A DNA stretch of 64,000 bases from Rapana venosa (Eukaryota; Mollusca; Gastropoda; Neogastropoda; Muricidae), in assembly GCA_028751875.1 (NCBI GenBank), contig CM054159.1:6506300-6570299 (forward strand), in the 5' to 3' direction. Made by a program: the position numbers and the translations under genes. The notes under the pieces were generated by a model, which was not told the origin of the DNA, searched no databases, and saw nothing but the letters and a program-made list of their open reading frames with translations. Below, piece after piece: positions 12,166 through 24,290 of the stretch. Each line of letters begins with the position of its first letter. Positions within the stretch are counted from its first letter, which is position 1.

Positions 12166-12559
12166 ATAAAATTTTTTTGTAATAAGTGTTAAAAACCCCC
12201 TTTTCAAAGGGGGGAAACCCCGTGGGAAAAGGGGGCTGGGCACAAAAAAAAAGTATTTTCAGAAAAAACGTGTATCATTTTTTTTCAGCCCCAAAAGGTC
12301 GGGGAGGCAGGATTTCCACACATGGTAATGTTTTTTTTACATTTGTTCAGATGAAATTTGGGGCCCCCCAACACTTTCGCCAATTTCTAATGGGAAAGGG
12401 AGGGGGGGAGGGTAACAACACCACCCCAAAAATTTTTAAAACCCAGGGCTGTGACAGGGCTTCCCGGGCCCCACATTTCCCTTCCCGATTTCCCGGGAAC
12501 TCATGCTCTTTCCAAAAAGTGAAAAAACCTAAAATCACAATATTTCCTAACCCCCTGTT

Positions 12560-12660
12560 TTGCTCTTCTCTCTCTCTTCTCCCTTCCTCTCTCTTCTCTC
12601 TCTTCTCCTCATTTTCTCTCTCTCCTTTTTTCTCCTCTTTTTCTCTTCACACCCCCCACA
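12560..12660. repeat. CT-rich tract
   Basis: TCTCTTCTCC-type pyrimidine tract followed by a short CA-rich stretch. Confidence 0.8.
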
Positions 12661-13969
12661 TATGCATGCACACAGCACACCCCACCGCCGAAACACAAAA
12701 CGCACCCAACACGCACGCACACACGCACGCACACAAAAACACGCCGAACATTTCAAAACCCCATACACAAAACGGGCGCCGCAAGCACAAGAGGGTGCGC
12801 CCTGCCCCCAAAACACCCCACCCCACTTAAACAGACATTTTACAGGCAACCACAGTCACTTCTTTAAAACCCGAAAAAAACTGTTGGGATCCCCTTTAAA
12901 TGTAAAAAATCCAGTCCCGCCCTTAAATTTTTCTTTTTTATTTTTGTCCCGATCGGCAGGTGCCACAAACTGCCCGTTGGGAAAAAATTTTCTTTTTTCC
13001 CCCCTGAGTCAGTTTTGCGGTTTTTCCCTTTTTTCCCCCCAAAACCCCCAAAAGTAATCAGCAGGGTTGTGAGTTTCTTTGTCCAAAGATAAAATGAAAA
13101 AACATATTTCACTTTTACAAAAAGATAGTACAGGTATTTCATCAGAGGTTTACACATTAGAAAATCCTTGTTTTTTAGAAAAAGGCCCCGAGATTTCTCT
13201 GCAAGGGGTCTGGGTTTTCAGCCCACCCAAAAATTTTTTTGTTTCCCCCCCCCCCATGTAGCCCCGCATCCGAATCGATCCCAGATTTCGTCACAGTCCT
13301 ACCCCCCAAACCCTAAAGTCAGGTACAGGGGACCCTTTTAACCCCGGTCCCCAAATTTCCCCCTTGGGTTTTTCCCGCACTGGGGGTCAGCTTCCCAAAA
13401 CTGTGACGCACCTGACGCCCCCAGCGATAATCATGTTTGGGAAGAAAAGATTGCGAAGGGTTTTGGTTTGGGGAAAAGGGTGGGGTGTTGGTGTGGGACG
13501 GGCTGGGTGTGGGGGGGTGTTTTGGGTAAAAAAACTTGGCGGGAAATTTCGAATGGGAACATTGCACTTGCCTTTTCTTTTTTGGGCCCTTTTCCCCTGT
13601 CGGGCTCCCTCCTTGCCCGCCCCCTCTCCTCTGCCCGCCTCCTTTCCCCTGCCTGTTTCCATCCCTCTGTCCTTCGTCGGTCACTGTTGGTCTGACTTTG
13701 GGGGGCTTTCTGGGAAGTTAAAACAGGTGTTTGTTGGGCTTGGGCCCTGTTCCCCTTTACTTAGGCCCGCCTTCAGTCGAAGACAAAAGTCGTTTGCTCG
13801 CCTTTCCCCGGGCCTTCCCTGAGGTGTGCAGTGTTGTTGCGCAGGGCACCTAGCGTCACTTCCAGCGTTGTTTGGGGAACCCGGGCCCAAATGGGGATTT
13901 GGGGGGTGGTTTTTTTTGGGAATTTAAACACAAAAAAATTTTCACAGCAAAAATTTTGCCCCCTTTAGA

Positions 13970-14222
13970 GAGAGAGAGAGGGGAGAGAGAGGGGGGGGGG
14001 GGGGGGGTGGGTAGGAAAAAAGAGAGAGGGGGGGAGGGGAGGAAAATGAGGGGAAAAGACAGGGCAAGGGCCGCAGACGGGCAGACAGGGCAGACAAGAA
14101 GAAGAAAAAGAAGTAGAGAAGAAGAAGAAAAAAAGAAGAAAAAAAAAAAAGAAGAAGAAGAAAAAGAAGAAGAAAAAGAAGAAAAAAGAAGAAGGAAAAA
14201 AGAAAGGGAAGGGAAAAAGAAG

Positions 14223-14256
<34 letters not shown>

Positions 14257-14290
14257 AGAAGAAAAAAAAAGAAGAAGAGGATGATGTAAT
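13970..14290. repeat. GA tract passing into (GAA)n
   Basis: GA/G-rich to about 14,060, then GAA/AAGAAG trinucleotides from 14,097 to 14,285 on the purine strand. Long GAA:TTC tracts can form triplex DNA. Confidence 0.85.
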
Positions 14291-14830
14291 TTAAAAATAA
14301 TATGGAAAAATTTTATAGCGTGAATCTTGTAAAAAAAAAAACAAATCGAAGCCCTTTTCTCTCAAAAAATATGCAGGCAAGCAGCTTTCCCCAAAAATTT
14401 TTAAAAAAGAGATTTCCCAAAAATTAGGTGGTGATGAAGGAGATGAAGGTGTGTTGAAAAAGTAGGAACGATAATATGAGGGGGAAAGGGTTTTAGGGAG
14501 GAAATAAGTGTGTTTTGGGCTGGATTTGAAGGTTTTCAAATGAAAGGGTTTTGGGCGAAGGAAAAGGGGGGAGGTCATTCCAGGTGGATGGACCAGAAAA
14601 AGAGAAAGAGCGAAGGCCAACAGTGGTTTTTTTGAATTTTGGGTGTTCGAAAGCAAAAAAATAAACTGCGGCTGAAAAGAAAGGGGAAAGGGGTGAAAAT
14701 ATCAGGGGGAAGACAGTTTCAGAGATAAAAGGGTGCAATTTGTGAAGGGCATTTGAAACGAGGGTATTGATCTTATACTTTAGTCTTTGGAGGGCAGGGC
14801 CGCAGTGAAGAGATCGCAGGAAAAGGAGTG
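14291..14830 (-). pseudogene. Non-LTR retrotransposon fragment, reverse transcriptase C-terminus
   Basis: Minus-strand frames give the CR1/L2-like C-terminal order: ALQRLKYKINTLV (the 'LHWLPL..RI.YKI' segment), ALHKLHPFISETV, then VGLRSFSFSGPSTWNDLPP, which matches the 'G.RSFS..GPS.WN.LP' signature of this part of the protein, and finally KTHLF. Frame changes are needed along the way. It is 5' truncated with no polymerase active site, and is a second, independent copy of the kind of fragment seen at 8,382-8,846. Confidence 0.65.
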
Positions 14831-14974
14831 TGTGTTTTAGTTTTTTTCCCTTTTTTTAGGACCAGTCGGCTGCAAAGTTTTTTTTGCGTTGGGAAAAGAG
14901 GGATGGATGGGTGTTGTAGGCCAAAACCCAAAAAAGAAAATTTCAGTGTTTTAAACGTGAAAGACAATTTTTTT

Positions 14975-15310
14975 GTGTGTGTTGTGTGGTGTGTGTTTTG
15001 TGTGTGTGTGTGTGTGTGTGTTTTGTGTGGGGTGTGTGTGGTTTTGTGTTTTGTGTCTGTCTTTTCTGGTTTTCGTTTCTGTCTGTCTGTTGTCTGTTTT
15101 GTTTGTCTTGTCTTCTGTCTGTCTGTCTGTCTGTGGTTTTGTGATGAAAACATAGCCCAAATTAAAGTTAATTTGACAAAAAATAGGTTTAAAGATAAAA
15201 AATGTGTTTGTTTTTTGTGTGGTGTGTGTGTGTGTGTGTTTTTGGGGGGTGTGTGGGGTGTGTGTGGGTTTTGTGTGTTTTGGGGTGGTGTGTGTTTTGC
15301 ACGCGCACGC
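14975..15310. repeat. (GT)n and (TGTC)n tracts
   Basis: (GT)n at 14,975-15,060, TCTG/TGTC tetranucleotides at 15,080-15,135, unique AT-rich sequence, then (GT)n at 15,215-15,300. Confidence 0.85.
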
Positions 15311-15689
15311 ACGCGGTCCGTTTCCCGGGATGCGTCGTTTCGTGCATTCATGGGGGACGGGGTGTGCCTTTTTTTCTTCATATCGTTTGATAACCCTTTG
15401 GGTTTTTCCCAACCCAAAACTGTATGGGAGGGCACAGGATTAGAGGGCTTAAACACGTTTAGAAGATGACCTTTTTGTTCAGCATTTACTTCAGGGGTTT
15501 CCCTGTAAACCAAGAACATCGATTTTTCCTGGAAAAAAGGGGGTCTTCCCTTTTGCGTAGATAATTGCACAAAGTAAATGATCCTACTTTCGTAAAAAAA
15601 CTCCCTTTTTGTTAAAAAAATTTTTGCCACCCAAATTAAAATTCCCCCAATGTAAATGAAATTTTCCAAAAGTTTAAAAGATGCTACCC

Positions 15690-16410
15690 CGTTTGTAATC
15701 ATTCCCCCTATAAAATGGGTTTCCCACTACGTAAATTTTTCCACTATGTAAAGATCCCACCACCCTAAAAAAATTCCAAATTTGTAAAGATCCCACCCCG
15801 TTTAAAAAATTCCCCTATGTAAATTTTTTATTGTGTAAAAAATTTTTCCCCTATGTAAATGATATTTTTTTAAATAGATAATCTTTTCCCCCATGTAATG
15901 ATTCTAATTTCGCAAATGATTCCCCAATGTAAAGGTTTACTAGTAAATAAATTTTCCCTTTGTTACTATTCTATACGGGAAAAAAATTCCTTTTGTAAAA
16001 AATTTACTGGGTAAAAAATTTTCCCCTTTGTAAAGGGTCCTTCTAAGTAGATAAACATTCCACCATGTTAAAAAAATTCTACTAGTAAATGATTCCACCG
16101 TGTAACTGTTTTTTTACCCCAAAAAGAATTTCCCCAATGTAATGATTCTACTACGTAAACAATTCCACTATTTTGATTTTTACCACGTAAATTTAAATTC
16201 CCCTGTGTAATTTATTCTACTGTTTTAAATAATTCCACTTTTTGTAAAAAGATCCTACTAAGTAGTAATCATTTTCCCCCATGAAAAGGGTTTACTTCGT
16301 AAATTTATTCCCCGTGTAAATGATTCTACTACGTAAATGATTCCACCGTGGGAACTGATTCTACTACGCAAATGATTCCCCAATTTAAATGTAGATGGTT
16401 TCTATACTGT
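15690..16410 (+). repeat. 17-bp minisatellite with alternating (34-bp) units
   Basis: About 40 degenerate units of 15-18 bases. In the best-kept part (16,320-16,400) two unit types alternate: GATTCTACTACGTAAAT and GATTCCACCGTGTAAAT-like, giving a 34-base higher-order period. Each unit ends in GTAAAT, and many contain the palindrome TACGTA. No protein frame survives through it. Confidence 0.8.
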
Positions 16411-16509
16411 AACTGGGGGGGCTTTTTTGGGGTAGGGTAATTTTCCCGGAAATTCCCCCTTTTGGGGGGAGTGGTCAGAGGGGTTTGAGAGAAAAAAGAC
16501 AGATCGAAA

Positions 16510-16640
16510 AAACCCCACACACCACACACACACACACACACCCCCAGAGAGAAAAGAGAAGAGAGAGGAAGAAGGAGAGGAAAATGAGGGGGGAGAGAGG
16601 AGAGAGAGAGGGGAGAGAGACAGACAGACAGAAGACGGGC
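16510..16640. repeat. CA then GA tract
   Basis: Short (CA)n at 16,517-16,541 followed by GA-rich sequence and a CAGA run. Confidence 0.8.
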
Positions 16641-16675
16641 AGAAAACCCAAATAAACTCAGTTTAAAAAAAAAAA

Positions 16676-16952
16676 GAAGTTAAAAGGGGTCCCTAACCTA
16701 GCGAGGCGGGCGAGTTTCAACTTCTCTAGGGCCGGGCCTATTGAGGGCGGTGGCGCCCCTTCTCCCCCTCGTTTCTTTACCTTCCCCAGCCCCAAAGAGG
16801 GCAGGTACCCCTTTACGTGGGTGAACTGGGGACGTAAATGAAATTAAAAAGGGGCCCCAAAAGGTCCCTCCATGTGGTAACCCCGGGTTGATGCTGCTTA
16901 ACTTGGCTGGGGGGAAAAAGGGGGTGCTTGACCACTGGAAACTATCCCCTGC
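16676..16952 (-). mobile_element. SINE-C copy (decayed), tRNA/5S-like chimeric SINE
   Basis: The reverse complement of the clean copy at 41,443-41,741. Landmarks conserved are cttctctagggccgg, ttgagggcgg, gagggcaggtaccc, gggtgaactgggg and gatgctgcttaacttggctg. The last one is the 5S rRNA-like box A region on the minus strand. Confidence 0.75.
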
Positions 16953-17334
16953 CCCCAAATCAGTACAAAACGGAAATATTATGACATCGTTTTCTCGTGA
17001 AAGGGGGTGAAAAAGTTTAAAAAATTTAAAAAGCAATTTCCAAAAATGGGCGTCAATTATGATAGATGGAGGGGTTAATTAAATGGGCGTCACCATTGTT
17101 TGAGCATCGGTGGTTTCTGAAGTTGTCAAAAAAACCCTTTGCAATGCCGGACCCTTGCGAAGCGTCGGAGGGTTTAAATTTTTCTTGTACGTGTGTATAT
17201 TTCAATGGGGGGTTTTGTTTTATTTCCCTCTCTTAGATCCTATTCCCCGCCTTTGAATCGCTCTGACTTTTTCACATTGTCCAATAATGCAAAAAGGCTT
17301 TGCCCAAATTTTAAGGTGCCGACTTTTTGTGTTT

Positions 17335-17620
17335 GTTGGGGGGGGGGAGGGGGGGGGAGGTGGTAGGGGGGTGTGTGTTTGGGGGGGTTTTTGGGGGGGT
17401 GGGGGGGGTGGGGGGTGGGTTTTTGGGGGGGGGGTTTTTTGGGGGGGTTTGTTTTTTTGGGGGGTGGAGGGGGTTTTGGGGGGGGGTGTGGGGGGGAAAT
17501 TGGGGGGGGAGGGGGGTGTGTTTTTTTGGAAAAAGGGGTTTTATTGGGGGGGGATGTTTATTTTTGGGGGGGGGGGGGGGGATGTATGTAAATGGGGGGG
17601 GATTTTTATTGGATTTTTTT
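17335..17620 (+). repeat. Extreme G-rich tract
   Basis: Nearly 290 bases made of G runs of 5-14 separated by T, TT or A. Many G4 runs with short loops make this a strong G-quadruplex former if real. It lies in the noisy block, where homopolymer lengths are doubtful. Confidence 0.8.
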
Positions 17621-18100
17621 TGGGATTTTTTATGTATTTTATGTATGTTTTTATGTATGATGGGGTGTATGCATGTTGATGTATGTATGTTATGTATGTT
17701 ATGCAAAGCAAAGCAAAAAAGCATGCATGCATGCATGTATTTTATGTATGATTTTGGATGTATGTATGTACGGGGATGTATGGGCTGTATGACTGTATGC
17801 GTGCATGTATTTCGTGTGTGTTTTTGTGTCTGTGGTTTTGTGGGGGGCATGCTTGCGTGCGTAAAATCTCTTTTCTCTCTCTCTCTCTCTTTCTCTCTCC
17901 CCCTCTCTCTCTCTCTCTTCTCCTTTTCTCTCTCTCTCTCTCTGTCTTTCTTTTTTTGTTGTCTGTCTGTCTGGGTTTTCTGTCGGTTTTGTCTGTCTGT
18001 TCTCTCTCTCTCTCTCTCTTCCTTTTTCTCTCTTCTCTCTCTCTCTCCCCTTTTCCTTTTCTCTCTCTCTCTCCCCCTCCCCCCCCTCCCTCCAACCCCC
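17621..18100. repeat. (ATGT)n followed by (CT)n and TGTC runs
   Basis: ATGT/GTAT tetranucleotides at 17,630-17,815, including a GCAT run at 17,720-17,735, then CT-rich sequence at 17,868-18,090 with a short TGTC island at 17,960-18,000. Confidence 0.85.
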
Positions 18101-18539
18101 CCCCCCTCCTTTTTGTAGATGGTTTTTATGGACCGAAATCAGAGTGTGGGACGAAATCACGAAGTTAGTTAACGTTAATCTTGGGATCAATCCTATAGTC
18201 TGTGTTTAATGTATTTTTTTTCTTTTCCCCTTCCCCCTTTTGAGTGGGTCACTTTTTCCAAAAAAGCAACATGGCTTTAAACTTAATGATGCGGACTTTT
18301 TTTGTCTTTCTATCTGTCTGTCTGTTTTTTGTCTCATAACTTTTTAGTCCCCCCCCCCACCCCCCCTCCCATCCAGCTGTGTATCCTTTTCCCGTTCTCA
18401 CCCAGCCGGTGGTTGGTAATTATAGCAAAGGAATGACCGTACTAGGCTTTGGTAAAAAAGGAATGGACACGCTTTAAATTTTTTTACTGGCCCTCTGGAT
18501 TTTTGATTGAGTTATGCTTTTGGGTTTTACAGTCTGGGG

Positions 18540-19010
18540 GTCTGTTGTCTGTTTGTCTGTCTGTCTGTCTCTCTCTCCTCTCTCTTCTCTTCCCCTGGGC
18601 TCTCTCTCTCTCTCTCTCTCCTCCCCCTTTCTCTTCTTTCTCTCTTTTTTTCTCCTTTCCTGGAGGTTGGGGGGTTTTAAAAGAGGGGGGAAAGGTTTGG
18701 GGGATCCCGAAACAGAAAAAGGGGCAAAAAAATACCAAAAAAAAAACAAACCCAAAAAAAAAGATAGAAAAAAGGGGAAGTAAAAAAAAAAAAAGGGGGC
18801 ATTTCCCAAAAAGTTTGGCACAGAGGGGGGAGGGGGGGGAGAGAGAGGAGGGGAAGGGGAAAGAGAGGGCAGAGGGGAGGGGGGGGGGGGGGCAGAGAGG
18901 AGAGGGAAACAGAGAGAGAGAAACAGAGAGAGGAGAGAGAGAGAGGAGAGGGAGTGAGAGAGGGGGAGAGAGAGAGCGGGGAGAGGGGAGAGGAGAGAGG
19001 AGAGAGAATT
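18540..19010. repeat. TGTC, CT and GA tracts
   Basis: TCTG and CT at 18,540-18,655, an A-rich interruption, then GA-rich sequence at 18,825-19,005. Confidence 0.82.
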
Positions 19011-19114
19011 TCAATTTAGAAATAAAACCCCAAACCCAAATCTGGGGCATAACAAAAGAATCAGAGACTAGAAAATTTCACAGCACAATGCAGAGCACAG
19101 ACACAGAAACCCAA

Positions 19115-19610
19115 AAAGATACACACACACACGCGCACGCACACACATTTCGCTGCACACACACACAACAAAAACACAACACAACACACACAACACACAC
19201 ACCCCACACACACACACACCACACACAACACAAACACCACTTACCACACTTTCCTAACAAAACAACACCACACACACACCAATTTCCACATAACATACCC
19301 CAAAACCTTTTCACACACACCCCCACTACAATTACACACCCCACACACACACAAAAACACACACACAACCCCAACCACACTTTCAAACACTACACTTTAA
19401 AACCCCAAAAAAACATTTCACACACACCACAACACACACAACCCCACACAGCACACAAAAACCCCCACACACAACACACACAACACACCCCCAACACACA
19501 AAACCACACACACCATCACACCACAAAAAAATACACACACACACAAAACACCACACAAACAACACACCACACACACACACACACACACACACCACATGCC
19601 CCACCACACT
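19115..19610. repeat. (CA)n-rich array
   Basis: About 490 bases of CA with CACAACA and CCCCA variants. Minus-strand frames are Cys/Val-rich artefacts. Confidence 0.85.
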
Positions 19611-19621
19611 TTTTTGAAATT

Positions 19622-19790
19622 TGCGAACACGTTTTAAAAACCCCTTTCCCCTTTTCGGAAGAGTAGGCCATTATTTTTCCCGGGGGGAAAGGGTGACAAA
19701 AATTTTCAAAATTGATTTCACACGGGGACAGGAAGAAAAAAAAAACATGGGTGCTTATTCCATTAACCCCGAAGTAAAAAAAATTTTTTT
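19622..19790 (+). mobile_element. SINE-A 3' part (decayed, plus orientation)
   Basis: The segments gaagagtaggccatt, gggtgacaaaaattttcaaaa and catgggtgcttattccatta are in the order of the SINE-A 3' half at 28,350-28,470. It is preceded and followed by (CA)n. Confidence 0.6.
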
Positions 19791-19854
19791 TTTAAAAATA
19801 TATATATATAAAAGAATTAAAGAAAATAAAAGAATAAATGTACCCTTACACACA

Positions 19855-20141
19855 ACAACACACACACACCCCCACATAACACAAAACCCCAACTTTCACA
19901 CAACACACAAACACACCCCACCCCAACACACCCCACATTTTTTCACACACACAACACACACACAAACCCCACCACACACACCCACACACACACACACCCC
20001 ACACAAACTTTACCACACTTAACCGTTTATATCACTTTTTGGTGGAAAGGACATTTTAAATGAAGAACTAACTAAAACCCCCCCCCCCCCACACAACCCC
20101 ACAAAACACTCACACACACACTTTACACACACACACAAAAC

Positions 20142-20175
<34 letters not shown>

Positions 20176-20180
20176 GTAGG
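19855..20180. repeat. (CA)n arrays
   Basis: CA at 19,855-20,015 and 20,090-20,175, the second with a clean run of about 17 units. A poly-C run lies at 20,080-20,090. Confidence 0.85.
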
Positions 20181-20399
20181 TTTGAAATAGACTGGCAAGG
20201 TGCATTGTCAAAAGTTGCCCCCAGCTTACCAACACTACAGTACATTTCAGTACGGTTTCAATACAGAGAAGAGGGAAGGGGAAGAAAGAAAAAACACAAC
20301 ACAACACAACACAACAAGGTCTTAAACCCAAGCCCTAACACAATTCAATAATATTCAGCCTCCGTTCCGTTTTTTTGAGGGGTTTTTTCCTTGGGTTTT

Positions 20400-20759
20400 T
20401 TTTTGTTTTTGTTTAGTGTTTTTTTTTTTTGTTTCGTTTTTTGTGTGTGTTTTTTTGTGTGTGTTTTTGTGTGTGTGTGTGGTTTTGTGTGTGTGTGTGT
20501 GTGGTGTTGTTGTTGGTTTTTTTGTTGTTGTTTTGGGGTTTTTTTTTGGGTTGGGCTTTTTTTAAGCTCCATTTTCCCGAAAGGTTTTTCGGTTTTACCC
20601 GAGCCCTTTTAGAAACGATGGGTTTCCCCCAGTGCAAAAGAGGCTTTTTTAAAACTGTTGATATTCTCTCTCTCTCTCTCTCTCTTCTCTCTCTTCCCCC
20701 TCTCTCTCTCTTCTCTCCTCTCTCTCTCTTCTCTCCTCTCTCTTCTCTGTGTGTGTGTG

Positions 20760-20794
<35 letters not shown>

Positions 20795-21215
20795 TTGTGT
20801 TTGTGTGTGTGTGTTTGTGTTGGTTGGTTAGTTGGTTGGTTGGGTGGATGGTTGGGTGGTTGGGGGTTGGTTGGTTGGTTTTTTTTTATTTTTTTTTCGT
20901 TTTCTTTGTTGTTTGGGGGTTTTTTTGTCTTTTTTGTGTCTTTTTTTCTTTGGTTTATTTTTTTCTTTTTCATCTGGGCTTTCCCTTGCTTTCCTTATCA
21001 TCCCCTTATCTGTGTGTTGTGGTGGGGGTGGGAGGGCGAGTGGGAAGGGGTTTGGGGAGTTTTTGTTTTTGTGTTTATCTCTCTTTTTCTTTTCTCTTCC
21101 CCTTCTCTCTCTCTCTCTCTCTTCCCCTCTCTCTTTCCCCCTTCTCTCTCCACACCACACACACACCACACACAACACACACACACACCCCACACCACAC
21201 CCCACCCCCACCACA
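20400..21215. repeat. Compound GT / CT / GGTT / CA array
   Basis: (GT)n at 20,443-20,520, CT at 20,665-20,745, GT at 20,748-20,820, GGTT/TGGG at 20,822-20,880, T-rich sequence, CT at 21,080-21,150 and CA at 21,150-21,200. Confidence 0.85.
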
Positions 21216-21514
21216 TCGATGATGTATTTTATCAAGAAACACACCCCTAACCCAAGAAAAAGCTTGCGTGCAATCACGGCCCCCCAAAATTTCCACGCTG
21301 GGAAAAAAAAGGGAAAGGGAAAGTTTTCGGAAATTTTTTTGAAGGGCTGAATAGGGCCAGAAAGCTGGAAACGGAAAGAAGAAGAAAGAAAAAAAAAGGA
21401 AGGAAGGAAAAAAATGGAAAAATTAAAAAGGGGTTTGGCTTACGTTTATCACGCGAAGCAGAGATTTTGGGTTTTTTCCTGTCTGATTTTTTTTTTTATT
21501 CTGTGTTTTGGGGG

Positions 21515-21536
21515 GTGGTGTGTGTGTGTGTGTGTG

Positions 21537-21579
<43 letters not shown>

Positions 21580-21860
21580 CTGGTGTGTTGTGTGTGTGTG
21601 GGGTGTGTGTCTTCTGTGTGTGTGTCTGTGGGGTGGTCTGTATTTTGTCTGTGTGTCTGTGGTTTTTTTAAATTGTTTGCACGTGACGCAAAGCTGAGTG
21701 TATTAAACACCCTCACGTGTGTGTGAAAACACACACCAAAACCACGGGTATGCACGCCCCCAGTGCACAAACATTTTCACAAAACACATTTATAGGGACG
21801 CACCACACACACACACACACCCCACACACCCCACACACACACACACACACACTTGAGGCA
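21515..21860. repeat. (GT)n and (CA)n tracts
   Basis: (GT)n at 21,518-21,660 and (CA)n at 21,803-21,852, separated by unique sequence with an interrupted CACGTG-like inverted arrangement. Confidence 0.82.
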
Positions 21861-22424
21861 CCCCAGAGTCCCAGTAAAAAAAATGTATAGAAAATTTAGT
21901 TTGATGTTCCAATTTAAACCCATTTGTAAATGGAGGACACACAAAAATACATTTTTTTTCAAATGAGAGAAAAGACAGACAGACGGGAAAAACAGCCAGA
22001 GACCCCACAGACAGACAGGGTGCACAGAAAAAGAAATGGGGAAACCCCCCCCCCACCCGCCCCCCAATTAATGATTAAGAATTTCCAAAAAAATTTAAAT
22101 TTATTCCTGCCGATTTTTGTTTCTTTTTTTTCTCAGAGAACAAATCAGCCAAAAAATTTATGGACCCTCACAACCTTGTGGATAGAATTTGAATTACATC
22201 AAATTTTGTTCAAACTGTTCATTGAATCCAAAGACTAGGATCCTGAGGTTTTGAGGAAATTTGTAGTGAAAACCCCTGTAGATCATTACAAAAGATTCCG
22301 CTGTTCGAAAAAAGTAGGGGGATTTTGTGCCCGGGAGGAACAGATGACCCAAAAATTTTTTAAAAAACCCCTTTTTACAAAGCAAAAAAAAAAATAAATT
22401 AGAAAAAAAATCTTTTGAGCGCTT

Positions 22425-22515
22425 TTATTTTTTGTTTTGCAAGATTTTAGCGCTAATTAAATTCCAACATTATATTATTTTATTATTATTTTTATTATTA
22501 TTATTATTTTTTATT
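22425..22515 (+). mobile_element. SINE-B 3' tail fragment
   Basis: The sequence caagattttagcgctaatta followed by TTATTATT. It is the same tail as the copies at 10,540 and 55,830. Confidence 0.5.
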
Positions 22516-22929
22516 TAAAAATTTTTTCCATTGAGAAAATTTAGTCTGCTCTTCCAAGGGGAAATGTTCGCCTTTATTGTGCTTTTATTATTTATTTTTT
22601 TTTGGGCTACTCCCACAGATCATTAAATTTTTATGTGCCCCAAAATAGAATTTTTTTCAGGGGTGAGGGTTTTTTTTTGGCCTTTTTTGCGTGGGTTCTT
22701 TTTGTGTAATTTTTGGTTGGTTTTTTTTTTTTTTTTTTTTTTTTTGTTTGTTGTTTTCGTTTCTCGGCAAGAGTTCTGAAAGCACCCCGTGCTGGAGATT
22801 TTTTCTATGTGACCGTTCCCCCCCCCCCCCCCCCATCCTACCATTTAAATTTACTGCATTCCGATTTGGGGAAGGGAATTTTGGGGGAAAGAGACAGAGA
22901 GACAGAGAGCAGAGAGGCGGTTTGCATGA

Positions 22930-23381
22930 TCTTATAAACAGAACAGGAGTGTGCAATATGGTCATTTAAGATAATAATTATTATCACCAAAATTGTGCAA
23001 TGGGTAAGTGTGTTCAAAACAGTATTTTCTGCCCGTCGAAAAGGGAAAATCTGGGATAATATTTGAACAATGAATAAAACATGTTTTTAATCTGATAGTC
23101 TAGTCATAATAATAATAATGATAATTAAAATATCATAATTTGCTACATGTGTGCCACGGGTTTTGTGCTCGTGGATTTTTGTTTGTTTATTGTTGTTTTT
23201 TTTTTTTATGCAGGTGACGTTTTAGTCATGATCATGATGCATCGGAATTTTGTTTTCCATGTGATTGTTTTTGGATTTTTTATACTTTTTTGTTGTTGTT
23301 GCTCATTTTATCTGCTCCGTCCGGCATTTTCTATAGACCATTGTAAATGGTTGTATTAATTTCATGTCAGATTGTTTCTAT

Positions 23382-23422
<41 letters not shown>

Positions 23423-24040
23423 ATCATGAAGCCCTCATCTAATGGTTCGGAGTGGGGGGAGGGGGGGAGGTGATGTTATTGTTTTTTAACCACTTGTATT
23501 ATTCTTTATATAAATCAGAACATGTGTGCATTATTTGAGACCATACGTGTAAATAATGTTCATACTCATACTGGGATGCCAAGGTCTCTTTCGAAGAATA
23601 TGCCCCACCTTATATATAAAAAAAATAATTATAATAATCTGCTGCAAAAATCTATGTGTTTCTGATTCCTCCTTTATAATTCCAGCCGTGCTAATCAATT
23701 TGTAGGCATCTTGTTGTCAAAAAAAAGAAGAAGTCTCTTTTGATTGTAATAAGTGTAGCGTCTTTTGCTGTTAATAGTCACTACACTACCAGAGTGCGCT
23801 AAGATCCAACATCACTCAGTCAAGAGTGCTAAATTTAGCACACCCCTTCCTTTTACCAAGTCCAAGTGTGGTCAGTCCCTGCTATAATTAGCACCAGCTG
23901 GCCTGGGATGGATAGCAGCTGAGAGCACCTGAAAGTGGGGGAAACTGACAGCTGTGTACGTACACACACACGTTTGTATAAAATGTGTATTCGTATATAT
24001 CACTTTAAATCGCGGCAGAATTTTCTGTGTGAAATTCGGG
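22930..24040. other. AT-rich spacer, no gene seen
   Basis: Sequence quality visibly improves here. It contains a poly-C run of about 38 at 23,385-23,422. A segment at 23,740-23,960 with short ctaaatttagc and gcagctgag-type motifs could be an old retroposon, but matches nothing else in the window. Confidence 0.6.
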
Positions 24041-24044
24041 CTGA

Positions 24045-24290
24045 TTTTATTTATTTATTTATTTATTCTTTTATATCGAGGATAATGGAATAAGCACTTA
24101 TGTGCTTTTTTCACATCCAGTGCCCGTGTGTATGCGGTTTTGTAAATTCTGCCATCTGTCACTGTGGAGAGGGTGTCACACACTACAAGAGCAGCGCCTC
24201 CCATTATCTTTTTTAACATTATTTTTCCTCTCTGCATGAATTTTGTTTCCCTATCAGAGTGACTTTTTTTTCTACAGAATTTGGCCAAGG
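24045..24290 (-). mobile_element. SINE-A, 5'-truncated (minus orientation)
   Basis: On the minus strand: the SINE-A 3' end with gcacataagtgcttattcc, cattatcctcgatataaaag, then an ATAA-repeat tail at 24,045-24,065. The tRNA-like head is absent, and the similarity stops at about 24,180, where unrelated sequence follows. Confidence 0.7.

Larger units (their letters stand above)
1..22900. other. Noisy repeat-dominated block without a recognisable host gene
   Basis: This third of the window consists of long GA, CT, CA and GT tracts joined by short stretches in which homopolymers look stretched and neighbouring bases look merged (runs such as ggggttttcccc). Known retroposons can still be traced through it, but at much lower similarity than the clean copies after 22,900. 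All open frames of any length come from simple repeats (Ser/Pro/Leu, Cys/Val or His/Thr-rich translations) and are not genes. Stretches not listed separately below (for example 2,421-3,540, 5,100-5,500, 5,590-6,570, 6,900-7,730, 12,190-12,540, 12,660-13,970, 15,310-15,690, 18,100-18,530 and 21,860-22,420) show nothing I recognise. Confidence 0.7.
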
